A DNA stretch of 64,000 nt from Papio anubis (lineage: Eukaryota; Chordata; Mammalia; Primates; Cercopithecidae). The notes under the pieces were generated by a model. That model was not told the DNA's origin, did not search any database, and saw nothing but the letters and a program-made list of their open reading frames with translations. Location of the stretch: the NCBI RefSeq assembly GCF_008728515.1, contig NC_044981.1, positions 132,681,937 to 132,745,936 of the forward strand, read 5' to 3'. The translations under genes and the position numbers were made by a program. Below, piece by piece: positions 47,817 through 58,785 of this stretch (the first letter of the stretch is position 1; every line of letters begins with the position of its first letter).

Positions 47817-48465
47817 ACAATTTTAAATAAAACCAAAAGCACCAATTTACAGTAAATAGGAGGAACAGAAGAACACAGTAAATAAGATGAGGTTTCAATG
47901 AGGAAATCAAACTGGGAGACTCAACAGCACAAACAACCTGGTGTCTTTAACAAAAGCCACAATCAATGAGGAAGAAAGGAGAGAAATAGGCATCTGTAAA
48001 TCAAATGAGGTCAAGCAAGGCAATCACAAAGTGTATACCTTATGGGACCTAAAACCAGAAAGCTAAAAACAAAAAAAACTCACTGAAACAACTGGAAGAA
48101 ATATTTAAGTATGTTAGTAATATCATGGTTATTATTATTTTTTAAAAAATAAAACTAATTCCTCTCTTTAGAAGATATATACTGAAATGCTCTGATATCT
48201 GTAATTGATTTCAAAACAATTGCAGAGTTGGGATTTGAGGAGTAGGAATACAGAAGAAACATACTGGATATAAGTCGATAATTGTTAGTGCTGAGTAAAG
48301 GCCGCAGTAGGGCTGCTCTATTATTCTACTTTTGTGTATGTTAGAAACTGACTGTATTTCAATGAAAAACTTTTATTATAAACTGAATATAAAGATGTCC
48401 TATGAGGAAAAATTATGCTCTGCAGAAAAAAGCTGGGGAAAACAAACAAAATACTCGAAAGCACA

Positions 48466-48800
48466 GTCATTCCTTGGTGTCAGCAGAAGATGGTTCCAGA
48501 AGCCCCTCTGGACACCAATATCTAAGGATGTACAAGTCCCTTTTATAAAATGGCATAGTAATTGCATATAACCTACATACATCCTTCTGTTTACTTTATC
48601 TCCCATATACTATAAATCATTTCTAGATTACTTATCATACCCAATACGATGTAAATGCTATGAAAATAATTGTTATACTGTATATTTTTATTTGTATTAT
48701 TTTTATTATTGCATTGTTATTTTTCTTTTTTTCATATTTTTGAACTGCGGTTGGTTGAATCGTGGATGTGCAACCCACAGATACAGAAGGCCAATTGTAC
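48466..48800 (+). mobile_element. Tigger-derived (MER2-like) DNA transposon
   Basis: CAGTCATTCCTTGGTGTC at the left and ACAGAAGGCCAATTGTAC at the right. The interior has GGTTCCAGAAGCCCCTCTGG, GCATATAACCTACATACATC, AATGCTATGAAAATAATTG and GGTTGGTTGAATCGTGGATG, the usual order for this pogo-like family. No transposase is present. Confidence 0.85.
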
Positions 48801-49740
48801 TTGGGTCTGTGTAATCTAATCATGGAACTAATGGTCTACATTTTTAAAAAATTCTGCAAAAAGCGTAGGTAACATATAATGTAAAGCATTTCAAAAATAT
48901 GAATAGCAAATGAATTTCAACATCTCTTCTTTTTTAAACAATGCAAGCAAAACTTATGAGTATCTAAGAATCCCATCTGAGAAGTAACGGAAATTATCGA
49001 CGTGTCTACTGAATGTTTAAATACACGGATGCTAAAAAATAAGGTCAAAAAACAAACTTCCCTGACATTTAGCAATATTTACATAAGTTAATATTCACTT
49101 ATCCTATGACATGAGCCATATTTTATATAAATATATCTGTTACTTCTCTAAAATGTTCTCAATTCAAGTGTACTCTAGAAGGAACTAAACACTTTAGAAA
49201 TGCCTTTTACCAGGAAACTGAATTACAGCAATCAATGAACATGAATTTGTTATGAAAAATTCTTATTCCAACTATTTAATCAAAATATAATGGCTTTATT
49301 ATAATTATTTTATAATTACATAATTGTAAAATATGTTGCTTTTACTACTTTGTGCAGGATATCCAAAAACTGCAAGGATTAAAAATAATATTCTTCAATA
49401 TATTTTGTAGTCAGCTATTATGAATGTTTAAATTAGCTGGTGGGCATGAAAATAAGAAGGGAAGATTAAAATACGTGTGAACATATGTCGGGAATGTGGA
49501 GTGTGCAGACTGCACTTCCATAGTAGGAAGTCAACTGAAATACCAATCATAAAGTAGAATTAAAGGATGCTATTTAAAATATATCCCATATGGAACAGGT
49601 AAAAAATTAAAAATCTGTAATAGGAAAAAGTGGGGCAAAATATTGGTTTTTTTTTGTTATAAGCTTTGCTTTATTACTGTTTTTAAACCGTTTACTTGGA
49701 TAAACATTACATTTTTAAAAGCACACAACAATGGAAAATG
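48801..49740. other. Intron downstream of E5: AT-rich, no element recognised
   Basis: No repeat family identified. Confidence 0.4.
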
Positions 49741-49746
49741 TCTCAC

Positions 49747-49898
49747 CAATAGTCATAGCTCTCATCCCAGTTGTCAAAATGTACCAGGAAACGATTGTCC
49801 ACCATATCTGTTACCGTAGCAACACAGATGAATGAGGGATTCTTTTTGTCTACTGCCTCAAGCTTCATACCAACTCGAAAGCCTGATGGGATCACTGT
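49747..49898 (-). CDS. L3MBTL3: L3MBTL3 exon E5: MBT2 core with methyl-lysine pocket
   Basis: 152 nt, starts in phase 0 and ends in phase 2 inside a tryptophan codon. It encodes 50 codons from TVIPSGFRVGMKLEAVD to DESYDY. The acceptor is TTCCATAG and the donor is TTG|GTGAGA. By alignment with L3MBTL1, whose MBT2 pocket uses D355, N358, F379, W382 and Y386, this exon carries all five: D and N in AVDKKNPSF, and F, W and Y in HFDNWDESYDY. MBT2 is therefore predicted to bind mono- or dimethyl-lysine. The intron falls at a different site here than in MBT1 or MBT3. Confidence 0.97.
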
Positions 49899-50690
49899 CT
49901 ATGGAAACACACAGATTTAATTAGAGATAAGCACACACTTAACAACCGCAAGAACTGCACACTCTCTGCACCTCCTGCTCAAAGGCCCAGCATCCACTGC
50001 TGTATTCACATAATTTAAAAATCATATGCCAGTTTCACAGCAGGGTCGCTTTCCAACAAGCAGCAATAAAAAAATAAAAATGCCCTACTGCTACACCCAA
50101 TTAGCTATCTGGGTCTCAAAATGAAAATATCCATCACCCCACAGAGTTTAAAATAATTAATTTTAACATGTGTTTTGATGCCTTAATTAGAAAACTATAA
50201 TAGGTAGGCAAGTTTTATTCACCATACAGTTCATATTTTGTCCTTCTTTTCTTGATTACAGACTTAACAATGAAAATTATTCACACAAAATATGCACTTA
50301 ATCAAGTTAAAAATGTGCATGAGTCAGTACAAATTCACTCCCACTTCTGAAAATATCTCTCAAAAGAGTACTCTACCGAAAGTAGGTCATCTTCATATAT
50401 GAAAGGCTGCATATTATTACAACTTTTACTCAACACTACAGATACATTTTATTCCTAATAGCAGCAAAAGAATTGGCTGTTGATGCACACAGCTATTCAA
50501 AATAGTTGGTAACTTAAAGAAATCCACAGATAATCAGTCATTCAGAACATGGAACAAAAACAACAAAAGTTCTGTAAGAGTGCTTGAGGTTCAGTAATAT
50601 ATAAACATCTCTTACAATCCTTTGTGACGAATAATATCTTAATCTATCTGTCTCTACATATATATTTATATATGTACACACATATATGTA

Positions 50691-50749
50691 GAGAATTAAA
50701 TGTCTTCAATTCTAGGGCTCAGAATCAAGCTTATTTGTCTGCAGATATA
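50691..50749 (+). repeat. 59-bp direct repeat, copy A
   Basis: Matches 51797-51855 at 55 of 59 positions. Core AATTCTAGGGCTCA and AATCAAGCTTATTTGTCTGC. Confidence 0.93.
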
Positions 50750-51411
50750 TAGTATACCTAGATACCAATGATGCCAATCACGACACACTACAAGTCATTC
50801 CTTCCCTTTAAAAAATAAAACCTCTGTTCAGACTCAATTATACAGATATTATTCTAACTACTTAGGCAAGATAGATGCTATCTCTCATTTTAATATGATT
50901 ATACAACCATCATTGCAAAAACGTAGACAGCCGTGTATCTGAAAAGGTTAGAATAAGTTGTGTCTGAATGGATGGAACAGGCACTAATGCTATACAGAAG
51001 TTTTTACTAAGGATCTAAGTACTGAAATTTATCCAAGTTCTGACCATAAATGTTTGAGTATTCTGAGGTAGAGGAATCTAGAAGTGGAAAAAGTGTCTCT
51101 TAGATACGAAATGGAGAGCCCAAGAGTAAGTTGTATGCTAGCAATGCATAATTTAGGAAGACGGTTCAAGGCAGTTCATCAAATCCCTGACCGAAGTCAT
51201 CATCAGAGAACCAGACAGGGATTCGGAAACTTGGAGCAGAGAGGACACCAGGCTGCTAAGTCTTCCACCGAACTGACCTTCCTCCCTGGGATAAATTTTG
51301 ACAGGGAATACCAACTGACAATGCACTGTTACACTTCGGCAATTACACTACCCTCTCAATTAAGATGTTTTAAAATAATAAGCTGGCCCATTAACACTAT
51401 TAGTAACCTAA

Positions 51412-51443
51412 ACACACACACACACACGCATGCACACAAACAC
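51412..51443 (+). repeat. CA microsatellite
   Basis: Interrupted ACACAC run with ACGCATGCACACAAACAC. Confidence 0.9.
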
Positions 51444-51796
51444 AATTTGTCAGTTCTCTAATTCAACCTGGTTTGCGTTTGATTAAATCAGAGAACATTT
51501 CAGCCATTAGACTGATGCTCTCAAACCAACTGGTTAACAGTGTTTCCCAAATGGAGGATTTTTGGAATGAGGAGGTTTCTCCTGCCCTTGATATTTATTT
51601 ATTTCCATTTGGAGGGAATGCTGTTAGTGAAACATTACTGCTTCTCTCCACTGTCTCACTCACTGCTACCTGCCTGGTGACTCCGGGAAGGAGGAACTGA
51701 TCATACTAGAGAGAAAGCTGAGCTGCAGGGTGCACAGCTTCCACTCTGCTCTTTAAGAATCCAGTGTTCCCTGGGCTTGGGGGATGGGGGTGAAAG

Positions 51797-51855
51797 GAGA
51801 ATGAAATCTCTTCAATTCTAGGGCTCACAATCAAGCTTATTTGTCTGCAGATACA
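51797..51855 (+). repeat. 59-bp direct repeat, copy B
   Basis: Second copy of the sequence at 50691-50749, same orientation, 1.1 kb away. Confidence 0.93.
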
Positions 51856-52502
51856 AGCCATGCACGTTCTCCAACTTAGCTCTGACCATTTGTAAAGACG
51901 GCATTTTGGTTTTCCACTGGCTTGCCCTTTATTCTTTCCAATTAGATCAGAACTTGGGAAAAGAAAAATGTCATGGATCAAGTCTGCCAACGGAGGAACA
52001 TGTTATGGAAAGTGGGAATACAGGTCAAGAAGTAGAAAAGACACACACATCCAGATTTTGCTTTTGTTTACTGTAAACAAAGCTATAAACTACAGTGAAA
52101 ATACATCACAGTCTCCAGTGACCTCCTACATGTAAACTGAAACAGGGCTACCTTCATCTGGCTATGTGAATTCCATTTGAAGAGCACTCCCATATAAGTG
52201 ATAATAACAATAAAATATCTCAGCCAATTTAGTTTTTTATGCATCTTAATTGTAAATCTCACCTGAATCTTATACTACCTTGTCTTCTACTATGCAATAA
52301 AAGAGACAACCATAATATGGCTATAAAACATATTTATTCATGAAGATTTTAAGCTAATTTTAAACTTTAATTAAGATAAGAGTACTCTATTTACCAAGGC
52401 AATATAATTTATTATAGTTCCTTGTTATCACTTGTAACTGATCCTATGAGACACTCAAAAATCTTCTTCCTTTGAAAGAAAACATGCTTTGCATGTACTT
52501 AC

Positions 52503-52594
52503 TATATTCTGATTTTCAAATAATGACTTAGGAGCAGCTTGAGCTTTACATGTCTTAAGATAGGTCTGCCAATTGAATTCTTCTTCTTTATACC
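52503..52594 (-). CDS. L3MBTL3: L3MBTL3 exon E4: MBT2 N-terminal arm
   Basis: 92 nt, the same length and phase class (1 to 0) as E1. The acceptor is CTCTAG and the donor is ATA|GTAAGT, a full consensus +1 to +6. It completes the glycine begun in E3, then encodes 30 codons from YKEEEFNWQTYLKTCKAQ to FENQNI. The W-x-x-YL ... A-A-P-x-x-LF pattern repeats that of E1. The arm packs against the neighbouring core in the three-leaved propeller known for tandem MBT proteins. Confidence 0.97.
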
Positions 52595-52599
52595 CTAGA

Positions 52600-53515
52600 G
52601 TAAGCACATATGAACAGACTGATTCAAATATCAAAATATTTTACACTTAGTTTTCCAGTCCCACTTTTATCTCTAACTCTAACATACCAAAATCAATCAA
52701 ATGACTTTTTAAATAAACAAAATTTAACTCATAATTCATAACTATGTATATTTAGACTACATTTATTTTCAACAAACTGTATTATTATTTTCTAATTCTG
52801 AATGAAAGGTAATGGATATAAAGAAAAGGAATAAGGAAACAAATACGTATTATACCCAGGGCACTTATTATCAGGGTATTTCTACCAGTATTTGGGTAGA
52901 ATTCCTCAGCAGTATAGATGCTAAACTAGAGTAGTCAAAATTCTTTATTTTTCTCTCACCTCGTCTATTTTGGGAAGACTAACTTATAGGAACAAGTGGG
53001 AAGTTGGAAATAATAGAAATGAAACAGGTAAAATCTTTTTGGCCTATCACTTCAAAAAGGACAATTAAAGGTTTATGAAGTAAGGATGCTGGCAAATTAC
53101 AGTAAGGGAAATGTCCTCCCTTAATTTTTACAATTTCATTGAAGTTAACATTTCTTTTAAAAAGGAAATTGAGCATCTTATTTTATCTGCGAATATGCTT
53201 TCTTTTACATTCATTAAAGTCCAGAAGGCAGCATGAAAAAAACAGCTAATAATTTACCATATATAAAAGATCAATTCGTGAAAAGGCTTACAGATTTTCT
53301 TTCTCACCCTCATCTTTTCTATGCGATTTTGTTTAATCCTTCAGCTATCTGAAAATACCACTCTGCCATTATTTTTTCACTTAAAGGGATGGCTAATGCA
53401 CTGAAGTCCTGAGATAGGCCAAAAATATCAACCTAGTAACCTTAATTTTTGACATAAAGTAAACAAAAATAAATGTAATGACTGAAAAAGAAGGGAATAA
53501 GATATTACTAAATAT
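52600..53515. other. Intron upstream of E4: AT-rich, no element recognised
   Basis: No repeat family identified before the Alu at 53516. Confidence 0.4.
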
Positions 53516-53812
53516 GGCCGAGCACGGTGGCTTACACCTGTAATCCCAACACTTCGGGAGGCTGAGGTGGGCAGATCACTTGAGGCCAGAAGTTTGAGAC
53601 CAGCCTGGCCAACGTGGTGAAGCTCTTGCTCTAATAAAAACACAAAAATTAGCCAGGCATGATGGCAGGTGCCTGTAATCCCCGCTACTCGGGAGGCTGA
53701 GGTAGGAGAATCACTTGAACCTGGGAGGCAGTGGCTGCAGTGGGCCAGCATCACATCACAGCACTCCAATCTGGGTGACAGAGCAAGACTCCATCTCAAA
53801 AAAAAAAAAAAA
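53516..53812 (+). mobile_element. Alu (S type), full length
   Basis: Starts GGCCGAGCACGGTGG. Both monomers and the A tail are present. Its complement gives a 150-codon open frame (53428-53880), which is the usual Alu artefact. Confidence 0.9.
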
Positions 53813-54057
53813 TTAAGGAATACTTTAGGGAGACAGTGAAAAAGATGATATCTGTTATTCTTGAACTTTGATGTAAACATGAAATAGGAAGATCACTGGG
53901 GGACTATAACATAAAGAACTCAAATAGAAGAAAAGTAATTGCTATGAGTTCAACCCCCTACCTAAGCCAATTTTTAGCGTTATAGTCTTCTTGCCAATCT
54001 CCTAAATATTAAGATCTATACGGTCATGCATAATTTCTCAGGATTTTCTATATAATG

Positions 54058-54146
54058 AAAAACTGATTTGAAAAATTAGTTTAAACCAGTTTACACTAAA
54101 CTTAGTTATGTAAACTAATTTAAACTAATTTTTCAAATCAGTTTTT
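54058..54146. repeat. Perfect interrupted palindrome, 28-bp arms
   Basis: 54058-54085 and 54119-54146 are exact reverse complements (28 bp). Inside them, AGTTTAC (54088-54094) and GTAAACT (54110-54116) continue the stem after a 2-bp mismatch, leaving a 15-nt loop. It lies in the E3-E4 intron, 300 bp downstream of the E3 donor. Confidence 0.95.
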
Positions 54147-54446
54147 TCAAAGATATATGTATTTAATAACGGAAATTTGCAGGTAAACATTATTTGCAGC
54201 CAAAGTTGAGTATCATGCAAATGTTATTTTACATGAAAATAAGCATATGAACATACTTTATTTTCTTAAGTTGGAGTATACTTTTATTTATTTTACTTTA
54301 ATAAATGTGGTTTCATCATGAACAATAAGGTTAAATTTGCGCCTATCTGAATTTTCATAAAGTCCAAATTCTTAACAATTTTAACGTAGCATGTAAGAAA
54401 ATGAGTTTTTACTGAATTTAAAATATGAAACAAAAAGTGACAAAAC

Positions 54447-54582
54447 CTTTTGGAGGATGGAGTTTGTGGCCAGTTTTCTCACACCACCCAACTGGGTGGA
54501 TATCCAGAGCGTCTGCATTCACCCAGAAGTCATAGCAATCAGAATACCCATCAAAGTGAAGCTTTATCCGGTATCCACAAAC
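54447..54582 (-). CDS. L3MBTL3: L3MBTL3 exon E3: second half of MBT1 core
   Basis: 136 nt, starts in phase 0 and ends in phase 1. It encodes 45 codons from VCGYRIKLHFDGYSDCYDFW to KTGHKLHPPK plus one base. HFDGYSDCYDFW and the DIHPVGWC block are the second half of an MBT core. The acceptor CCTGTTTCAG is good. The donor AAAG|GTTTTG is poor: positions +3 to +6 all depart from the GTRAGT consensus, but the intron start is U-rich. The frame into E4 (G|GY) confirms this donor. A long perfect inverted repeat lies 300 bp further into the intron. Confidence 0.96.
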
Positions 54583-55530
54583 CTGAAACAGGTACAACAG
54601 GTTGAACTATTTTTTTTTGATCCAGAATATTCATATATATATACAAAAATAAACATGGACACCAGGCATGATACAGTCTTAATGTTAATCAAACCACCCA
54701 CATTAACAGCAATAAAACAACTAAACAAATATCCAGAATCTAAAGACAAAAGCTATTACATTGGGAAGAGCTGAGCTGCGGCATTCTGGCAACATTCTCA
54801 GTCACATTAGGAGCACACGGATAGGGGGCAAAGCATAATATCCCAAAAGTGCAGGTCCTTTCTCCACTCCCTACGTTGTACCAGGATGTGTCCCCGAGGT
54901 AAGCTGGAAAGCACACCAGCACAGCACACTCAGCTCTAGCATGGCCCCAAAGTGGATGCTCTGCCCTGCACTGAATGCTGCAAACCACAGCTGGTGCATA
55001 TGCACAGAAGTCAAGCGTTTCTTCTCCACCAAAGCTGGGTTGGAAAGAAGAAAGAAAAGCATCTCTCCTGGTTTATTACTTGGATGAGACAGGCTCCTAA
55101 GAATGCTAGTAAGAATGTACTCTGTATAACACATGCCGTACATATGCCTACAGGGCCCCACTTAGGGACATTCTGAGTTAGAAGGTCATATAGGCTTATG
55201 AGACCTGAGCCGGATCATACCCTCCCCCTGGGCTTTCAGAGAGAAGGTTCAGCCCCTCGGACTTCTTCCCACTAACACAAGCAGATGTGTTCAGGTAGAA
55301 ACACATACCACACCAGACCTCTACCCGCTCCGTGAGCATCTGTCCTGCAGAACCCTGAATGATGGACTTAGACCAGAGTGCAGAGCCAGGACAATCAATC
55401 CTCAAATAGTGAGGCAGCTGTACAGTTACTGTCATGGCAAGTTCTCTAAAACATATTGCTAAAATTCAAGGGGCAGAACACATAACAGAGAATGAGTTAG
55501 TTTATGAGAAAATTAGACATGTGGGGGTCC
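54583..55530. other. Intron upstream of E3: no element recognised
   Basis: Short open frames on both strands (54740-55435) have no family features. Confidence 0.4.
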
Positions 55531-55534
55531 ACAT

Positions 55535-55655
55535 GTATATTTATGGGTATATGATTATGTATACATATATGTATTGTGTGTATACATATATATAAGTGTA
55601 TGCATTTATATACATACATTAATATACACACATATGCATATATACATAAACACAC
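55535..55655 (+). repeat. TA/TG/CA-rich simple sequence
   Basis: Imperfect ATGTATATATACAC-type sequence of about 120 bp. Confidence 0.85.
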
Positions 55656-55799
55656 AGTAAAAAGAAGTCTGGATGAATATTTGCCAAAATGTTAATAATG
55701 ATTTCTTCTAGGAAGTGGTAGTAAAAACGAAAGGGTAAAATGGAAACGATGGACTTTTAATATTTTCTCTTATATATCAGTATTTTTTCAATTAAAATG

Positions 55800-56855
55800 T
55801 ATTGATACACCACATACATAAAATTTACAACTAAGCTGACTCCCCGCAAAGAGAACAGTCTCTCCATAGAACTCAGACTGGAATCCTTGGGAAATACAAT
55901 CTCTCAAGAAAGGCAGGAGATACCGCCACTCCCCGCAGCCACCTCATTCAAAGAAGGCTGCTTCTCTCCTCTGACTCACAGTCAGCTGTCTCTGACCGAT
56001 CCTAAGAGCTCAGCCCTTCAGTAACTTACAGCCTGTAGTTCCTCGTGGGCACACAGTTCTGAGCTTCTGCTTCCTTGAGCCAAGCTCTCTCTGTTCTCCC
56101 CACAGTCTCTATCTCAGGCTCACTGGAAAGTTATGCTTTGAGAAACAATCCCCCACATCCTCACCCTCTTTGCCCACAGTCATACCTAGCTCGTCCTTCT
56201 CAAGCCCTTCCCCAAGGCTGCTCACGTTCCCAACTCTACCTCCTGCAGACACAGGAGGGGTTGCTGCGTCCCACCACACCATGGATCCTAGGCCAGTTCT
56301 CCTCTGAGGCTCGAGCCACATGGCTGAAGCAACTCTCCTCCTCTTCTTCGCCCATGCTAACCACCCAAACACTTAGCCCTGGCTTATTCTTTTCCTTTCC
56401 ATCTGAGTACTTTCATCATCCATACGGATGACTTATCCAACACCCTGGCGTTTTGGCTCCCTTCCTCTCTACTTCAAGCCCTCACTCCCATGAATCTAGT
56501 CCCCAACAAGAACTGCTCTGCTTCTTAGTATTACATTTAAAAATCCAACCCTGGGACACATACTCCTATTCCAGTCTGTGAACCCAGTTACCCCCAGCAT
56601 GCCTCTTCCTCAATCTCAACAGAAACTCTAATCTCACACTGATCCCTCTACTTCCTCCCTAGCAGCGCCCCTCACCCCAAGTCTTCCTTTTCTAGCAATA
56701 CCTCAAAAAACATTTTCTTGACAACATTTTTAAATTTCTGCCCTAATATCCTTTGCAAAATATTTGCCTGGTGACAATCCATCATTTCAGGTATCCATCT
56801 TGTCTCCACCTAACCGAGTCTAGTAAATGCTGCTGGGAAGGAAAAAATGACATAC
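55800..56855. other. Intron E2-E3: CT-rich stretch, nothing recognised
   Basis: Pyrimidine-rich on the plus strand around 55900-56700. Overlapping open frames (56075-56431 plus, 56109-56372 minus) match nothing I recognise. Confidence 0.4.
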
Positions 56856-56858
56856 CGC

Positions 56859-57480
56859 CAGTCTTTATTATTCGCATATTGTATTCCACATTTGTGAAGT
56901 CATCTACTTGATACAATTTATTTGTAACCCCTAAATAATACACTCTGCAGTGTTCGTGGACATGCACAGACTGACAACACTTTTGAGTCACTCAACATGC
57001 ACGTTCCCAGCTGAAGTCAATCAAGAAGGCGCTTTACCTTCTTGTTTCAGCTCTCGTACTGGGAACAAGAGTCTTTTGTGTGGTCTATTTCGTGCCACAT
57101 GTTCTACATTTTTGTGCTTTTCTTGGGTGATGCTGCTGTTTAAAATGGCCCCTGACACAGTGCTGAGGTGCTGTTTAGTGTCCCTAAGTGCCAAAAGGTT
57201 GTGATGTTGCCCTACAGAGAAGAAACTTGTGCTAGGTAAGTTTCATCAGCCAGGGGTGATAGTGCTCGCTCTCGTGAGTTCAATTTTTAATGAATCAACA
57301 ATATATATTTAAATGAGGTGTCTTTAAACAGAAACACACATAAAACAAGGTTACATACTGATCAGCAGATGAAAATGTGACCAGAGGCTCACAGGAAGCT
57401 AACCCTCTACTTCCCCTAAGAGCAATGGTCCATACTCGGTAATTTGTGGAGCATAATTACTGCGAATAATGAAAATGAAC
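56859..57480 (+). mobile_element. Tigger-type pogo transposon remnant with transposase start
   Basis: Inverted ends CAGTCTTTATTATTCGCA and TGCGAATAATGAAAATGAAC share ATTATTCGCA. The interior contains AAAATGGCCCCTGACACAG, the remnant of the transposase N-terminus, followed by a degraded KRK and helix-turn-helix region, then GTGTCTTTAAACAGAAACAC and ACTTCCCCTAAGAGCAATGG. The reading frame is broken and most of the transposase is deleted. Confidence 0.85.
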
Positions 57481-57908
57481 CAACAAGAATCAACTCCACC
57501 TGAATGCTGGGCTCTGCCACTGCCTAGCAATTCTCCTAGATGGTGCTGTCCAACTCCCTCTCCCATTCTTCACTGTGGTCTTTTCAAATCCTCTTCCTTC
57601 TCCTTCAGCTTCTAATCCCATTTTCTCCATCCTCACTCTCAGCCAGTAATTTGTCTTCTAACCCAAAGATGCCTCAAATGTGTGCCTCCAAACAGACAAG
57701 CTCCCCGTATCCACAAGCCCTACTTCTTTGCCCCTCCTTCCTGTTATAAAGCAAGAGACTCCTCCGTCTGCCTAAGACTTGGATCTCCACATATATTGTG
57801 TGGGTCCCATCTTCTCCCAGGCCTCTTCTCTGAACCTTCCAATACTCTACTTCCTAGTGGCTTCTTCAGAATTCAAATACTATGTTATCTTACCATTGCA
57901 TTGCAACG

Positions 57909-57985
57909 GGGCAAAAAAAAAAAAAGAAAGAAAGGCAAGAAGGGAAGAAGGGAGGGAGGGACGGAGGGAGAGAAAAAGAGAAAAC
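57909..57985 (+). repeat. A/G-rich simple repeat
   Basis: A-run, then GAAAG, GGGAAG and GGGAGGGAGG units. Open frames in this stretch are compositional. Confidence 0.92.
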
Positions 57986-57989
57986 TAAT

Positions 57990-58785
57990 ATGAAAAGTAG
58001 CAATATGCATCAAAAATTTAAATATAATTTATACGTCCATACTTTTCACCTGGCAATTCTAGAGATAGATCCTAGACCTACTTACAGATGTAAGAGGACG
58101 CTCACTGGACCCTTGTTTTTTTTTTTTTTTTTAATTTTTTAATGAAAAAATGAAGCTCACTCAGTTGTTCAATATGAGAGCAGTTAAATGAATTAAAGTC
58201 AATTCCATAAAATGGAGTACTACCCAATGGTTAAAAAGAATATGTATGCCAGGTGTGGTGGCTCGTGCCTGTTATACAAGCACTGTGGGAGGCCAAGATG
58301 GGAGGATTGCTTGAGCCCAGGACTTCAACACCAACCTGGGCAACATTATAGGACCCCATTTCTAAAAAAAAAAAAAAAAAAATTAGCTGGGCATCAGGTG
58401 GTACACGCCTACACAAGAGGTCCCAGCTACACAAGAGGCTGAGATGGGAGGATCGCTTGTGCCCAAAATGTTGGGGCTACAGTGAGGCCATGTTCACATC
58501 ACTGCACTCTAGCCTCGGTTATAGAGAAGAGACCCCGTCTCAAAAAAAAAAAAAAAAGTGTGTGTGTGTGCGTCAAAAACAAAATGCAGTACATACTATT
58601 ATACACAGAGAAAACATCTGGAAGGCACACAGTCAACTGTTAAGGGTCATGCTCTCTGGGATATGGAATACGGAAGGAAGGAAGGGGGATGGGAAAACAC
58701 TCTTACACTATTAATAGTTGAAGTTTTCAGAATGAGCAAACATTACTTTTATAATAAAAAATAGGGAAGGTAAAATAAATCTGCA
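57990..58785 (+). mobile_element. Old L1 3' end split by Alu
   Basis: TGGCAATTCTAGAGATAGAT, AATGGAGTACTACCCAATGG and TTAAAAAGAATATG before the Alu, and ATCTGGAAGGCACACAGTCA and TTTATAATAAAAAATAGG after it, follow an old L1 3' end. Confidence 0.6.
58248..58557 (+). mobile_element. AluJ-like, with small internal doubling
   Basis: Old Alu. CACAAGAGG occurs twice around CCCAGCTA (near 58413-58437). The A tail passes into a short TG run. Confidence 0.85.

Larger units (their letters stand above)
49899..52500. other. Intron E4-E5: unique apart from two short repeats
   Basis: Contains a TATATG-rich stretch (50655-50690), a 59-bp direct repeat pair (50691-50749 and 51797-51855) and a CA run (51412-51443). 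Open frames at 51084-51461 and 51473-51700 are not supported. Confidence 0.5.

Noticed and set aside
53428..53880. 150-codon minus-strand frame with LECxxxxLAHCSHCLPGSSD-like text
   Set aside because: Standard antisense-Alu translation. The same pattern explains the frames at 2944-3212, 10892-11182, 13062-13306, 17109-17407, 23865-24077, 41529-41829, 59516-59876 and others.
56075..56431. 118-codon frame in CT-rich intron
   Set aside because: Opposite-strand frames overlap it, the composition is pyrimidine-biased, and no homologue is recognised.
57882..58142. Lysine/glycine-rich frames
   Set aside because: They are translations of a GA-rich simple repeat.
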